From Viscum album (lineage: Eukaryota > Streptophyta > Magnoliopsida > Santalales > Viscaceae): DNA of 64,000 nucleotides. The notes beneath the pieces are model-generated. The model worked only from the letters and a program-made list of their open reading frames with translations. It had not been told where the DNA came from and searched no databases. Of the stretch, positions 34,090-46,980 are shown in pieces (position 1 is the first letter of the stretch; every line of letters begins with the position of its first letter). Position numbers and translations under genes: made by a program. Location: assembly GCA_963277665.1 (NCBI GenBank), contig OY728122.1, forward strand, positions 1,544,934,868-1,544,998,867. Reading direction: 5' to 3'.

Positions 34090-35270
34090 TTAGACAATAA
34101 TTGAAAATAGGAGAAACTAAATAAACAACCAATGTGAGGGGAGATGCGATGACTGCCCAAATGAGATTTCAAAACATATTGGAGCAGTGAGTGGAGATGT
34201 TATAACTGCCTAAATACGATTACTTAAATTACTAGAGTAAAAGTCAAGAACTTCAGAACTATAAATTATCAGTTAACTCTTATTCTAAATAGAAACATCA
34301 TTCATCGGGAAAGCCACCCCCCCCAAATTAAATATAATGTTTCAATTGAGACCTCTATGCAACATAAGACTCTTACATTGCGTGGATCTTATGATCCCTT
34401 AGTCATTGAATAATGGATTATCTCCATTAAAAAGATACTCTCCACCAATTAATGATTTGAAAAAGGTATGTCCGTGATGGATACTAATTATACGGAGGGA
34501 GTAACCGATCAATGATGGACCTTGAAAAAAAGTAAAAATACAACGGTGGAGTTAAATGTGATGGAGTGAAAATAATCATTGGAAATATTTTCCAATAAAT
34601 ATTCTCATCTCAATCTCTATCTTAAAATGGATATGGGTATACTTGGCCTAAATCAAAGGGATAATGAATCCATTGGGGATTATGAGGTGAAATTCAAAAG
34701 TATTTCATGATACACATCGAGATTTTTCATTTACCTTGAATGTAATGTTGACCACTTATTTGGTTGGATAATGATGAGTATATGAAAATTTTCATGGATT
34801 TAGGAATTTGATGGATACAATGAAGTTCTATGTTTTTCTCTCAAAAATGAAATAATGATCAGAGAATCTCAATGGTCATATGGGTTGGGAGACAAGAAGT
34901 AAGAAATGTAGTTTAATTACTGTAGTAGGATGGAGAAATATTGTATGAGAAATAATGACCAACATATTAATTTTCAAATGTGTGGGAAGAAGGATCCTAA
35001 ACATTTCATGAAGGGGACAAGTAAATTATTTAGGTATGGTTAGTAATAGAACATAGCTAGTGATTTATCGATGGGGAATCCCACCAATGTAAAGGAAAAA
35101 TGGAATACTTCCATCAACCCTCGTCTTATTATTCAAAGATTCAATGAAATGGAATCAGTACACTCTGTGAATTAATGTGTTAAGACAAGGGTTTTCAATG
35201 ACACCTGATGACAACAATCTCCATGTTCTATAAAGAATGATAGAGCTTATTCTATCAAAACTACTATGGT
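34090..35270 (+). pseudogene. gag: G2 gag (decayed, near full length)
   Basis: Capsid-nucleocapsid region of the element. The clearest piece is the frame at 34981-35040, 'CGKKDPKHFMKGTSKLFRYG', the paired-Cys block at the end of Tekay-type gag with two Cys positions changed (Phe for Cys near the middle, Tyr for the last). It lies about 1.4 kb after the PBS, or about 300 codons past a 500-base leader, the expected distance. Downstream 'FSMTPDDNN' near 35195 is the gag-protease linker. The amino-terminal capsid is hard to follow because of frame breaks. Confidence 0.62.
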
Positions 35271-35700
35271 GGAACCCAAAAATGTTGTGATGGAAGGTAT
35301 GATAGTTATTCATTCAAGGAATATGAATGTAATATTTCATTATGGACCTATTCAATCTTTTATATCCATAATATATTGTATAACTATTCAAAATACCCTT
35401 AAAACATGAAATTTGAGTTATTAGTGAAGATGGAAAATGGTAAAATTGATTTATCTCAATAATAAAACTAAACCCCATCAATATTTGTGGGAATTATTTC
35501 CCAAAAAACCAAGTGATTCTACATTTAGAAACAACTTATGCTCTTCTTGACAGGGATTGGATTTCCTCTTACAGATCCAACATAAATTACCAAGAGAAGG
35601 AAATTATTGTATGTACTTCAAATCACCCTCTGATTCTGTATAAGTGAAAGAAACAGGTTGAGTTTCCTTTGGTATTTTTATCTAAAGTATGTATATTATG
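35271..35700 (+). pseudogene. pol: G2 aspartic protease (active site lost)
   Basis: The element protease cuts Gag-Pol into mature parts. 'MIVIHSRNMNVIFHYGPIQS' near 35299-35358, followed by 'FIS', aligns with the gypsy protease active-site region, but the position of the catalytic Asp-Ser-Gly (or Asp-Pro-Gly) reads His-Tyr-Gly. The linker to RT is visible near 35550-35610 ('DRDWISSYRSNIN' with small frame changes) and matches the same linker in G1 near 16100. Inactive. Confidence 0.6.
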
Positions 35701-35759
35701 GCATTGTGATAAAATATATCTATATAAAATGATTGATACTAAGGAAAAGGTCATCCTTG

Positions 35760-36560
35760 ATTACATACCCATTATAAGGGAATTTGTTGATGTGTTTCCT
35801 AATGAATTTCAATTTTTATGGTATATATACTGACTTATCAATTGAAATTATACCAAAATATTTTCCAATATTCAAGATTCAATATTGAATTTCCGTTGTT
35901 AATATTGTGGGTCTCATGAAAAATATTAGGATAATATTAAAAAGTGATTATACACATATGTACTTCACTATAGGGTGTATAGGGACTTTCCCTCATGATG
36001 AGGGATGGGTCAATGAACCTCTAATTTAATTATGACAAGCTTAAAAAGATCATAATGCAGAACAAAAATCTTATAACATAGATTGGAGACTTGTTCAATC
36101 AGCCACATTAATCCCAAAAGTCTTATATGTTTTATTTTTTATCATGATATTTTTAGGTTAATGTGTAACATAATGATATAACCTAGCCTAATTTTAAGAC
36201 ATGGTATCAAAAATTTTTATTCACGGTGATTACATTTATACTCACTAATGCTCCAATGATCTTTATGGAATTGATTAATTAATTCTTATGGATTACCTTG
36301 ACAATTTTGTGTCAGTGTTTATATATGATACTCATATATACTCTAAAATAATAGTGGATCATGAGGAGAATTTGGATTATGTACTAAAAACATTATAAAT
36401 GAAAAGGTATATGTGATGTAAAATAAATAATAGTTATAGAAGGGGAAGGTAACATTCCTGGGGATTTTTATTACCAGCATGGGGATATCTATGTATCCAT
36501 AAAACAAAAAGTTACATAATGGATGAACAAACCAACATTTTTAATATAAATCCTTACTTT
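35760..36560 (+). pseudogene. pol: G2 reverse transcriptase (decayed)
   Basis: Opens with 'IIREFVDVFPNEF' near 35766. Then 'MRDGSMNL' and 'YDKLKKIIMQNKNLIT' (35990-36080) follow, and the catalytic block 'FVSVFIYDTHIYSK' at about 36304-36350, where the first Asp of the active-site pair has become Tyr. 'VDHEENLDYVLKTL' and the plus-strand run near 36447 ('gaaggtaacattcctgggg') mark the end of the palm. It keeps the segment that copies A and B in the minus array have lost. Confidence 0.8.
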
Positions 36561-37120
36561 ACATGGTTTATCTAGGTCAAATCATCGACTTTTGATAAAA
36601 TTATCTTGATTTTGAAGCCCCCAAACTATGATTATTCAAAAGGATTTATGTCTGTCTAGACTATTGAATTCAAGGATATATATAATGAGTCAAATAAGAG
36701 ACTAATCAATATACCTATAATCGAATTATATAATAGTGGGGATGGGTTTTTATCAACAATAATGATTCCAAAAAGGTATTGGGTTGTGCACTCATGTATG
36801 ATGTCTAAGTTATAGAATATCCTCCCACCAATTAAAGATTTGTTAACAGAACTACCGATCAGATGATCTATAATTGTATGTGGTGATCCATTCGTTGAAA
36901 ATTTTGATAAATTAACTATATAGAGATAAGTGTGTCATATATATAGTTAACAAATTCTCCAAGTATATATTGACATAAATGGAGCTCAATATGTACCAAT
37001 GGAGGTGGTCAAAGATAATCATGGATTATGATCTTTCAATCGATTTCTATCATGGGAAGGTGAAAAGAGTGGAATATTCTCTAATTAAAAAGTATCCTAA
37101 AACCCTATTCATATTGAGTA
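36561..37120 (+). pseudogene. pol: G2 RNase H (decayed)
   Basis: The clearest part is the carboxy-terminal frame from 36979: 'MELNMYQWRWSKIIMDYDLS' then 'IDFYHGKVKRVEYSLIKK', the standard end of gypsy RNase H before integrase. It corresponds to G1 17515-17625. Upstream, the middle of the domain is fragmentary. Confidence 0.75.
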
Positions 37121-37445
37121 TTCAATGGGATCCATTCATCCTATACATTAAAAGGAATTAAATTTTAAAAACACCATGATATTTAACCAACCTTTCTCAA
37201 ATACTTGTTCAAACATCCATTCTTAAGAGGATCAAGGAGGTCTAAAAAGATGATATGGTGCAATAGAAAAATGTATTGAATGCTATAGATTTCAAAATTT
37301 CTAAAATTGATTTATATGATTTGGAATCCGAATATATGACCCATAAAAACCAATATGAAAGAAGGAAAATTTTTATGATGTGCATAGCTCATCTATCTCT
37401 ATTCATTTAAGAAGCACTAATATGTACAGAGAGCTAAATAAAGAA
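37121..37445 (+). pseudogene. pol: G2 integrase amino-terminal stub
   Basis: Similarity to the start of integrase continues through 'ERRKIFMMCIAHLSLFI' and 'EALICTES' (37366-37435), equivalent to 'DAHSLNFSILPGNTNTYRNL' in G1. It stops abruptly one base before the minus-strand LTR at 37446. The core and chromodomain are absent from this side of the array. Confidence 0.65.
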
Positions 37446-38760
37446 TGACAACCCTTTTCATTATTATGCATTAATTCATTCTTTATTACAATGGAATACA
37501 AAATATACAACCTATAAGATTAATACATATATTTTATTTCATAAATTTTTTACATTTTGCGAAAACAATAAAAGAGTGGTACATCTGCAGTATTTAAAAC
37601 ATCCTTAACATTCTCATAATTTTATGTTCTTCTTAAAAGGCCATGGGATAATGTTGTGACGTTCATATGAAATGGGTGGTCTATAAATACTAGTAAGAGA
37701 ATAAAGTAAGGATAAAATAATGAATTTACTACATGTTATAAAACAGGCATTTAAATGATAAAATAAATGGGTGAGAAACATAAACATGAACAAAGAGTTA
37801 TGATATAACATGATAACATAATGGAAATAAGGGAAATTGGGAAAAACATTAAACATGAAATCATAAACATAGGTTAAGGATAACCTCCATGAAATCATAA
37901 CATGGTTGAAAATGTCCCATAATGGATTATGTTCACTCCTTAATCCCATACAATAAGTCTCATGTGACTAAACCATTTCCCAAAGCCTTGGAGTACTATA
38001 TAATTCTAAGAGCACCCACTGCTTTTATATCATGTATATGAATAATCATGGAACAAATATCATAAAACATATAATGCATTGTTTAAATATTTACTCCAAA
38101 ATCCAGGATTTTTTGTTATGAAAATGGAAGTACCCAATCAAAGAATGATAGGTACATCTAGTTTAATACCCATAAGTAGAAATGTTGGTGGATATTCACC
38201 ACACAATCGTTTGTCATGAAAAATTACAGTGAAATTTCAGCGGTGTAACAGAAAAACATGAAGTTTCATAAAATGGTTTAATGGGAGTGAAATAAGTATA
38301 TAATCCTTTGGATATCAATAGTAAATTAATATATATTGGAAAAAACATATACCTATATTAATAATTTGAAATCACAAGACATAAAATATTGAAGATTCTT
38401 GAATAATGATGAGAAGGAGAAGTTCCCTTACTAAATTTGAACATTGTACGGGATTGGGTAAATGATAAAATGAGAAGGGATAAATGATATATAATTATTT
38501 AAAAATCAATCTTATAGTATAGGGACATTTTTAAATTCATGAACGAATAATAAATTAAGATTCAAAAGGATAAATACAAAGAAGGTGATTGAATTGAAAT
38601 GTAGGGAGATATGTCCCTTACCTTTAGAAGGTGATTCCAAAAGAATGATAAGAGATTCTATAGATCTTGGTGGAAACATGGGAGGATTGTATAGAGAATA
38701 GGTAAGATTAAGGACATGATCCAAGTGTTTTGAGTGAAGAGGAATGGCAGACTTTTTGGG

Positions 38761-38770
38761 TTTATATAAT
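38761..38770 (-). promoter_or_regulatory. LTR promoter TATA box (R1)
   Basis: Plus-strand 'tttatataat', that is 'attatataaa' on the minus strand, at the shared TATA position. The GT-rich upstream block appears reversed as 'aaaccacaaacattacc' at 38838. Confidence 0.5.
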
Positions 38771-39313
38771 AAAAAAGAGGGGAGTTTTTTATTATTTACC
38801 AAACATAGGATTTCAAATATATGTAATAATGTAGTCAAAACCACAAACATTACCGTGGTTTTTTCACATAGTTTCTATAAAATAGATATTTTTTCATTAT
38901 TTTATAATTACAAGGGTGGAAATAAATAAAATATTAAACTTGCTTTTATTAAAGTGAGTTATTCTTATAATAAATTGATTTAAAAAACCTAAAATATAAT
39001 ACATGTTTCAGAGGATTCATCTTGGATTTTAATATTAATAAAATAACTTCACAAAAAATTATTTTAAATGGTAAAAATTTAATTTTTTGTAGATACAATT
39101 TATTTAATTTATTATATCACTTTTGGGACATTATGATGTCATATTACACACAGTTTTGGTATAACATATTTCATTTTTACCCCAAAATTTGACTATCTCA
39201 TAAAATTATTAAAAATTCACTATTGGATAATTTAGAAATGACTATTGTAAATATAATAATTATTTTAACTAAATAATTTTCTTAATATTTTAAATTTTAC
39301 ATTTAAAAAAATC

Positions 39314-39318
39314 GACAT
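39314..39318. repeat. Copia target-site duplication, left copy (GACAT)
   Basis: GACAT before the copia start is repeated after its end (49844-49848). Without the insert, the LTR reads through as in R3 ('aaaatcgacattggttgag' at 62799). Confidence 0.85.
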
Positions 39319-41746
39319 TGCTATGACTAGGTTAGATGGATGAGGTTTTTAGATGCTGAAAAATGTTTTTGATCATTGTTTTGTATATTTTTAGCTATAA
39401 AAATTGAATTCACTTTATAGCTATTGGTTTTTGGGTTAAGGAAGTATCATAATCATATAAATGGAAACATTTTTTATATGTAAATATATCAGTTTGGGTT
39501 TTATTTTATGTAATGTTTTCTGAGTGAATTTGTTTTATGAACTCACATTATGTATGGAATGATTATTTTGATCAAAGTGATTAGTTGTATTAGAGTATAA
39601 ATTTATTTTTAATATATTCAATACAAATATGATTAATCTTTTCAATTTTTTATTTTTTTAATAACATACATTTTCTTGAAAACTTATAATCCAATCTCTT
39701 TCAAAGATGGGAGGAGAAAACGTTTTTTAATTAAGACGATGCTATGCTGATCCTATTTTTTCAAATATCATGAAAAAGTCGTGATATAAGAATAATTTTG
39801 TACAATAATAATGGTTATGAAGTATAATTATTCTAGTCATTGTTTATTAGTGTAAGGATCCCTGGATAAATATTTTCTTTGAAGAATGGGACATTTGAAG
39901 TTTCTAAAGTCAATGTCTTTTGTGAAGGCATTGTTAAATTTATCCATTTGAATGGTCGATTCATAAAATTATCTGATTCAACCAATGAAAAAATATATAG
40001 GATCAATAATTAGTTATTGAGGATCTTGAATAGATAAGTCACTATTGACACTAGTACATTGAACACATACTTCCATCGATCCAACATAGGAGTTCTAAAA
40101 CTGATTCATCAACCACTTTGTTTGTATCAACATGGCATAGGATATAGAGGCTAATTAGAAGTGTTTTTCCAAAACGGTTTAAAAATTTGTACTTTTTAGA
40201 GATGATGAAATGGATTATATCATATTACAATCAATTGTATGATGATCAATAATTTAGTTAACCATTTTCGTAAGATAATTTTTTTTGTTTTGTTTCAATT
40301 TTGTGAAGATTCATTTGAAATGTCTTGACACGGATTCATCAGATGGGGAATAGAAAACAATTCAGGAGACAAATCATGACACCAATAAATCCATCGACTA
40401 TTATACTTCATCAAAGGAAAGTTCATTAATAAGTATTTTTATTGGAAAATGAAAAAAATTTCAATTATATTAAAGTTATAATCAATGTCTTTTCTAGAGG
40501 TTTAAGATTATTTTGGAATCTTTAGTGATGTTTGTGACAAAGATAGATGAAAAAATTTATCATCCTAAGTGGATGAAAATAAATAAAATAAATTATAATG
40601 ATGTCTCAATAATTATTATGGAAGAATTATTTAAACGTCTCAGATGGTTTGGAGCATCCAAATGGAATGTCTGTAGTTTTTAATACATTCAATCTAATTA
40701 CATAAATCAGAGTAACAAATTGTATCAGAATGAAAAATGATATCAGACTAAACAATTTTTAAAAGATAGATGTGGGTTGAAGTTGTGAAAGTATTTGAGT
40801 ATTTTCAATAAGAATCCTGAAGAGTTGAGAAGTTATGAATTGGATAAAGATTAATCTGAATTGAAATCCAAATTCAAGTTTCGAGAAATTTATTTTTGTG
40901 GAAAAGTGAAATTGTTTTCCTTCCCTTAAAATTTTTGGCACAACTATAAATAGAAGTATAAGTACAACATAATTTAAGAGAAATAAAAATTATATATATA
41001 TATAGTGTGATGAAATTTTTTATATAAGAAAAATTTTAATATAATGTTTTTTTGAGTATATTCTCTAGATAGAAGAAGTTTATATATGTGTTTAAAAGAA
41101 AAAACCAAGCCAATAGTCTAAAGGTTCTAAGAATGGATGAAGCAGCTTAGAATTGTTTCTTGAATATTTATTCTTACATATTATCCTTACTAAAAAATAA
41201 AATTGACATATCCGAATGAGAATCAGATAGAGTTTTTGTACGAAGTCCAAAATACATGTTTCTAGCTGCTCTTGGGTAAGAAAATTAAGATTTTTTTTGA
41301 AGATCTAAAAATGTGAAAGTTGTTAAAGGAACATAATTACATGTTTGGAACAAAATAGTGAAGTTTTATTAACTTGTTATAAAACATGTTTCACATCATT
41401 AATTCTGGAATAAAAATATACACTATTGTATTGATCATAGTTCTACACAAGTTTAATGGAATTTATTAGTTATTGTATCCACAAAAGAGGATTATTTTTT
41501 ATGTTGAATATATGGTATTAGATTATTTCTAAACCATGCTAATGAATAGCTAGTTTTTTTGAGTATTGAACCTTGTACGTGGTAGTGTTCCTATGAATGG
41601 GTGAATTTTTTATTTTTAGAAAAGTGATAAATATTGAACAGGAGGTGAAAGTTGTTTTAAAGGTAATATAAAATAAAAGGAAATGGTATCATAGATTCGA
41701 TCCCCCTCTATATTAGTCACACATTGATCCAGGTTGGGAATTTACA
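39319..41746 (+). repeat. Copia 5' LTR
   Basis: Starts 'tgctatgactagg' and ends near 'gggaatttaca'. It matches the 3' LTR along its length, for example 'cgatgctatgctgatcctatt' (39737) with 'cgatgctatgatgatcctaat' (47848). Confidence 0.87.
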
Positions 41747-41748
41747 AG

Positions 41749-41760
41749 TGGTATAATAAA
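41749..41760 (+). other. Copia primer binding site
   Basis: 'tggtataataaa' keeps the first six bases of the initiator-Met PBS motif (8 of 12 overall) and sits 2 bases after the LTR end. Confidence 0.6.
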
Positions 41761-41789
41761 AATTTTACACTTCATTTACAGATTTATGA

Positions 41790-42720
41790 TGTTTTTAAAG
41801 CGGTTTTGTTATAGAGAAAAAAAATTTGAACATTAAGGGGATTTAGGTCTTAAATAGAATGAACTATCATATCTGAAAGGATATAATATTTCTATATCTT
41901 ATTTCTATTGGGTATGTTGTTTGGTAGTTTCAATAGATATATGTCATCATCTTGTATATAATTTTCATCTTACACATGCGGATAAGAATAATATGTATAA
42001 TTATTTAATAGATACTAATTATTTTCTCTCATCAATTTCTAAAATTGAGTTTCTAAGAGTGAAGGGAGTTTCTACTGCTAATGGAATTTGGGAAAAGAAT
42101 AAAATAATTTTTGAAGGTAATAAGAAATTGATGATAGAAAATTTATAAATATAAAGGTAGTAGTATAAATATCATAAAATGGATTATTTTGAATCTATCA
42201 GTGACTTCATTATACAGGTGAATGATATTTATAGAACCATAAGATGTCTTGGTGATAAGTGATAAGATTAAACTATTTTTTAAATAATCTTCTAAATTTT
42301 TCTTGATAAGTTTGATACAACAGTTTCATTATTAGAAGATATAGTTCCTGAACTCTATCTTCAGATGACATTTATAGTACTCCATTTAATTATTAAATGA
42401 GAAGGTATAATGTTATGAATGTAAGGGAAAAATTATGCCAATAAATTTCATTTATTTTTTCATAGAACGGGAATTCTAATATGATTATTAATGAAGAAGA
42501 ATATGGTGATTCTAAATCAAAATATGAGCTTTGTAAAAATCATAATGAATTGTTATCCTTATTTATAAGGATTGTAGAAAGAGGTATATTTAAGTACAAT
42601 GGGAAGAAACCCTTAAGATGTTTTTCATTTGAATCTATTGGGAAAGTTTCTATGAATTTACCTTCAAGAAATAATGATGATGACAGTGATAAAGATGATT
42701 AAAGGAAAATAATATCTTAA
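41790..42720 (+). pseudogene. gag: Copia gag (decayed)
   Basis: Frame 41921-42148 holds the copia capsid block 'SKIEFLRVKGVSTANGIWEK' followed by 'EGNKKLMIENL', the well-known 'TAKEIW...EGT' region. A second block near 42190 reads 'ESISDFIIQVNDIYRTIRCL'. The frame 42481-42702 contains a zinc-knuckle region 'RCFSFESIGKVSMNLPSRN' in which only the first Cys of CCHC remains (the others read Phe, Lys and Leu). Acidic residues follow. Confidence 0.83.
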
Positions 42721-43940
42721 AAAAACAAGGTGAATAAAAATCTTATTCCAAAGGTGAAGAAAAAAGGTTCTCTACATCTAAAAGGGTAATATTTTTGTAT
42801 AAATTTGATGAAGTTTGTGATAGTGAATTTAAAGATGAAAAGTTTTCTAATGTTTCTGGAGAGAATACATTCATTGTAATGGTTAATGATGAAGGGTTTG
42901 GAATCTATAGTTCTGAATAAGAGGATGTAGAGTTATAATTTCTTTTAAAAATATAGTTGAAATAATTTCTTATAAATATTTTTAGGCTAAAAAAATTAAG
43001 ATGTTGATGAATAAAACTGAATAGAAAAAAAATCTGTACTGTATTTCTAAAGTGAAATATATAGAACTGGAAGATTTTTATTTTCTGAAGAAGTCTATTG
43101 AAAAGTAAAAAATGAAGAATGAACATCTTGAGGTATATTTAAAATAAAAGAAATAAGATTTAGAGGTTTTTTATTGAAAGATTTATATTGGTGAGTATGT
43201 AGTTGAGTGTTTCAAGAACTCTATCTCTAAAGTTAGTGAATGTTTTGGAATGGGTGAACTTGAGATAGAAATATGAATGTTACGTAAAAAGGTAGGAATG
43301 AAAATATAAATACATATTAATAAGAGGAAGCAAGAAAAAAATCTTTTATTTGTCCAAAATAAATAAAATTGGAAATTCAATGGTTCCTAAATTTACTGAT
43401 TCTGTAACTAAAGCTTCTACCAATTCTAATATTGAAAAAGTTGGAAATAAATCTGAGATTAATAAGAAAATTCTTAGTGATAAAATAAATTTTGTGTAAT
43501 AACAATGTTATCATGTAAATGTTACAAAATTTATTGAGAAACATGTTTACAACTCCATTTAATATGTTATCCATGAAGGTAAATATTACTCATATGTTTA
43601 CAGCTTGTATTATGGTGGATCTAGGTATATTGAAAATATGTGTTGGTTTAACCAACAACATTAAAATTATCCCATGGGATATAGAAATCAAAGTTTGAGG
43701 GGAGTCAATCCTCTTAATAGAAGAAATATAGAATTTGTTTTTGGAATTTTGGAAATAGTTTCTAAGCTATGGAAACTATTTCTGAATGATGTGAATAACA
43801 TGGAAATCATGAAAAAGGTTGTCTTATTTTTTTTACCATCATAAGAACATGTTTATAAAAATTCAAAAAATTTGGATGTAAATAAAGATAAAGATAAAGA
43901 AAATGAACTTTTAATATAATCTTCTCTCATAGCTACAAAA
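42721..43940 (+). pseudogene. Copia gag-protease linker with second zinc-knuckle relic
   Basis: Lys/Glu-rich pieces such as 'FDEVCDSEFKDEKFSNVSGE' (near 42805), then AT-rich sequence that would encode a Lys/Leu-rich, coiled-coil-like stretch. At 43597-43640 'YSLYYGGSRYIENMCWF' looks like a second CCHC knuckle, followed by 'YPMGYRNQSLRGVNPLN'. This layout (knuckle, coiled coil, second knuckle, protease) is found in some long-LTR copia families. Many stops. Confidence 0.5.
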
Positions 43941-44200
43941 AGGAAAAGACCACGGGTTTTGGATAGTTTGTATTTTACTCATATGACAAGATAATTAAAA
44001 TTATTAAATAATGTGAAATTGTTTAATGAAGGAAATTTTTTTTTTGGAAATAATGAATACCTTAGAATCATAGGTTTTATATACACTATTATTGGGGAAC
44101 AAATATTGAAATCCAAGAAATCCTTTTTTTGATGGATTGAAACACACATTGTTGAGTGTTTCACAACTTTTTGATGATGGTAATTTTTTTTGAAAAGCCG
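43941..44200 (+). pseudogene. pol: Copia protease and pre-integrase
   Basis: 'RPRVLDSLYFTHMTR' near 43945-43989 aligns with the copia protease active site (Asp-Ser-Gly-Cys region). The catalytic Asp and Ser remain (43962-43967), but the Gly-Cys pair reads Leu-Tyr. The later conserved block 'GLKHTLLSVSQLFDDG' at 44132-44180 is almost perfect and marks the protease-integrase boundary. Confidence 0.82.
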
Positions 44201-45470
44201 ACTATTTTGTGAAAATAGAGGAAGATGGAAAATTTGTTACAAAATGACATCATATAAATGGATACTTGTTTCATGATTGTTATGATCATAATTCATGTTA
44301 AACAAGAATGATGGAATAAAATTAGTTTGTAATAAAAGGTTGGGAAATATGTGTCAAAGAAACTTGAGAAAGTTATCAATGAGAAATATAGTCTGATATA
44401 TTCCGAATATGTAAAGATGAAGATATTTCTATTGTTTATTTTTTTAGAAATTTATGATTACAAACTTTGTGTATAATAATGTTTATATTCATTCAATTAG
44501 ACCCTTGGAAATAATATATTATGATACTTTTGGTCTAATGAAAAATAAATAAATTTTTATATATTGTTAAATCATTTCATTCATTGATGATTTTAATCAC
44601 ATTACTTGTATTATGTATTTGAAATAGAAATCTAAAGCTCTAACTATTTTTATTAGTTTTATGGGAAGAAATGAGAAGAAATATGGGTATTCTATAAATA
44701 ATATTTGTACTGATAATGTTGGTTAACATAAGAATGAAGATTTAAAAATTTATCTCTAAAAAATTCAATTTAACATGATTTTGGTAAACTATACCCACCA
44801 AAAAATGGTGTTACTAAAAATAATAATAGTAGTTTAGTTGTTATGGGGTGCACAATATTGATGGATCAGGGTCACTCTCACTACTTCAAGAAGATATATA
44901 TGATACAAACTATTTATATTAAGAATTAGTGTTTCAAAAAACCATGTTTTTATATGGCTCCTTATGAAATTTTCTCTGATAAAAATCCATGTTTGAATAT
45001 ATTAATAGTATTTTGTATTCTCTATATCATAATGAAAAATGGCGTAAAACATAAAAATATTGGTCAAATAGTTGAATATAGAATCTTTCCTGTATATGAT
45101 TTGGATAGATTAGGTTATATATGATTTGAAAAAGTTAAAAAATAATAGTTTTTTCAACTAATGTAAATGTTCATAAAAATGATGAGGAATATTTTTCACA
45201 AACACATCTACACGAGGAGGATGAAGAGGGTGAAATAATTATTTTCAAGAAATACAAAAATGATGAAAAAATTCTGATGAAACAAACATAGAAGAATTTA
45301 ACTCTGCTAATTCTAGTGATAAGGAATAATTTTTTACATAACATCCAAGGATGATGAAACATGTGGAAGATAAAAATATTATTAGTGATCAACATAAAAA
45401 TATTCACACATGATGAATTTCAGTAGGTGTTACAAATAATTATTTTTTTCAAGCGAAAGTTGTGAATGAT
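44201..45470 (+). pseudogene. pol: Copia integrase (decayed)
   Basis: 'SIRPLEIIYYDTFGLMKNK' near 44497, the core start 'SFIDDFNHITCIMYLK' near 44580 with the first catalytic Asp, 'ALTIFISFMGRNEKKYGY' near 44636, and 'INNICTDNVG' near 44697 with the second Asp (44712-44714). The third block near 44795-44830 is frame-shifted, and the Glu position cannot be read. 'APYEIFSDKNPCLNILIVFC' near 44956 is the usual carboxy-terminal block. Inactive. Confidence 0.83.
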
Positions 45471-46450
45471 ATTTTCTAGATTCTAGAATGTATTCATGCT
45501 ATGAATGAAGAGTTGGATATAATTGAGAAAAATAATACTATGGAAATCATACCTAGATAAAATAAAAAAAATGTTATTGGTAAAATGTGGTTATTTTGAA
45601 ATATTTTAATGACGATGGTGAAGTGATAAGAATCAAATATGTATTGGTTTGCAATGCTTACTCACAAATTTATGGTATTTATTTTTAGAGATATTTTATC
45701 CAATGGAAGGGATAGAAACAAATAGAATATTTCTTTTAACTTTCGCAAATTGAAGTTATATGATTTTTCATATGGATGTGAAGTCAGAATTTAGGAATTG
45801 AGAAAAAGATAATGATATTTATATTGAATAACCATGTGGGGTTGTTACTGGAAAAGATAAAAGTTATGTTTTGGAGATGGATAAATCATTTTATGGGATA
45901 AATAAATATCTAAGGGAACTATATTCCAAATTTGATACCAACTTAATAATGTTGAACTATAAGAATTGAAGAGTTAATAATAACCTATAAATAAATTAAT
46001 GTCAGTATATTTCCCACATTTTTATTGTATATTTTAATGATATTATATTTTTTTGGGGAATGAGGTGATAATATGTAAAAGTTTTTCTAAATAAATTAAT
46101 AAGATGAAAGAAATGTCCACACTTGGTGAAATGAAATACTTTCTTGGGTATCAAATATCACAAAATAAGAAAAACTTATCTCTTTCTCATGAAATGTAAG
46201 AAAATTAACTTGTTAAGAATTTTTTAAAAGAAAATTAGAAACCATTTTCCACACCAATTTATGTGGGAACTAATTTTAATAAATATGGAGAAGGTAATAA
46301 AGATTACTCTAAAGAGATTTATAAGATGATTGAGTGTTATTTGTATATGAACACATCAAGACCAATCATTTTTTATTCTCTTACCTCATGTTCAATATTC
46401 TGAAGTTTTCCAAATTAATCACATATCGTTATAGGAAAAATAATTATTAT
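45471..46450 (+). pseudogene. pol: Copia reverse transcriptase (decayed)
   Basis: 'CIHAMNEELDIIEKNNTMEI' near 45489 then 'NVIGKMWLF' is the copia RT entry. 'HMDVKSEF' near 45770 keeps the first catalytic Asp. 'DKSYVLEMDKSFYGINKYLR' near 45860 is the next block. At 46030-46041 the active-site YVDD reads Tyr-Phe-Asn-Asp. 'NTFLGIKYHKI' (near 46134) and 'KKINLLRIF' follow. The order is complete, and stops are frequent. Confidence 0.87.
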
Positions 46451-46980
46451 AAATATCAAAAGACACAAAATATTTTAAAATAATGTATGATAGATCATAA
46501 AGAATTTATTTGTTAGGATATACTGATACAGATTGGGTAGGAATTATTGATGATAGAAGATCTACATCTAGTAGAGTATTATTTCATGGGAAAAGTTTTT
46601 TTAGTTGGCATAATGAGAATCAAAATTCATTAACACATATAATAGATAATTTGAGTATATTTTCTTCACTGAAGTTTCAAAACAACTTAGCAGGTTGAAG
46701 GCTCAGTTGGAATACTTTTTGAAGTGAAGTCACCTATACTCTTGGGTTGTGATAAATAGAGTACTAAAAACCTTAAAATAATCCCATTACAACATTATCA
46801 TTAAAAAATATATCAATATAAAATATAAATTCATTAATATATTATGAATAATAATGAACTCTAGATGGATTATGTTCCTATATCAAAATAAGTTTCTAAC
46901 ATTTTCACAAAACCTTTACACAAGGGACACATTTTTCAAATTGAAGTTGAAAATGGGAATCCAACCTCTTTATATATATG
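46451..46980 (+). pseudogene. pol: Copia RNase H (decayed)
   Basis: The frame 46510-46698 opens 'MLGYTDTDWVGIIDDRRSTS' and continues 'FFSWHNENQNSL', the standard start of copia RNase H, with the first catalytic Asp present. Later pieces 'YVPISK' and 'VSNIFTKPLHKGHIF' (46870-46940) are the terminal block. Frameshifts separate them. Confidence 0.87.

Larger units (their letters stand above)
31089..37445 (+). mobile_element. Tekay-like gypsy element G2, cut at integrase
   Basis: Same family as G1. A 5' LTR (31089-33572), PBS (33575-33586), gag with its zinc-knuckle region, protease, RT and RNase H follow in order. The amino-terminal start of integrase is then interrupted at 37445/37446, where minus-strand LTR R1 begins. 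No plus-strand integrase core, chromodomain or 3' LTR follows within the window. The most economical reading is that the minus array inserted into G2, leaving the remainder past 64000. Confidence 0.8.
37446..39318 (-). repeat. R1 LTR, left part
   Basis: Begins 'tgacaacccttttc', the reversed LTR end, directly against the G2 integrase stub. Collinear with R2 and R3, for example 'aaacatgaacaaagag' at 37782 with 54837. Interrupted at 39318 by the copia element; the rest resumes at 49849. Confidence 0.85.
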
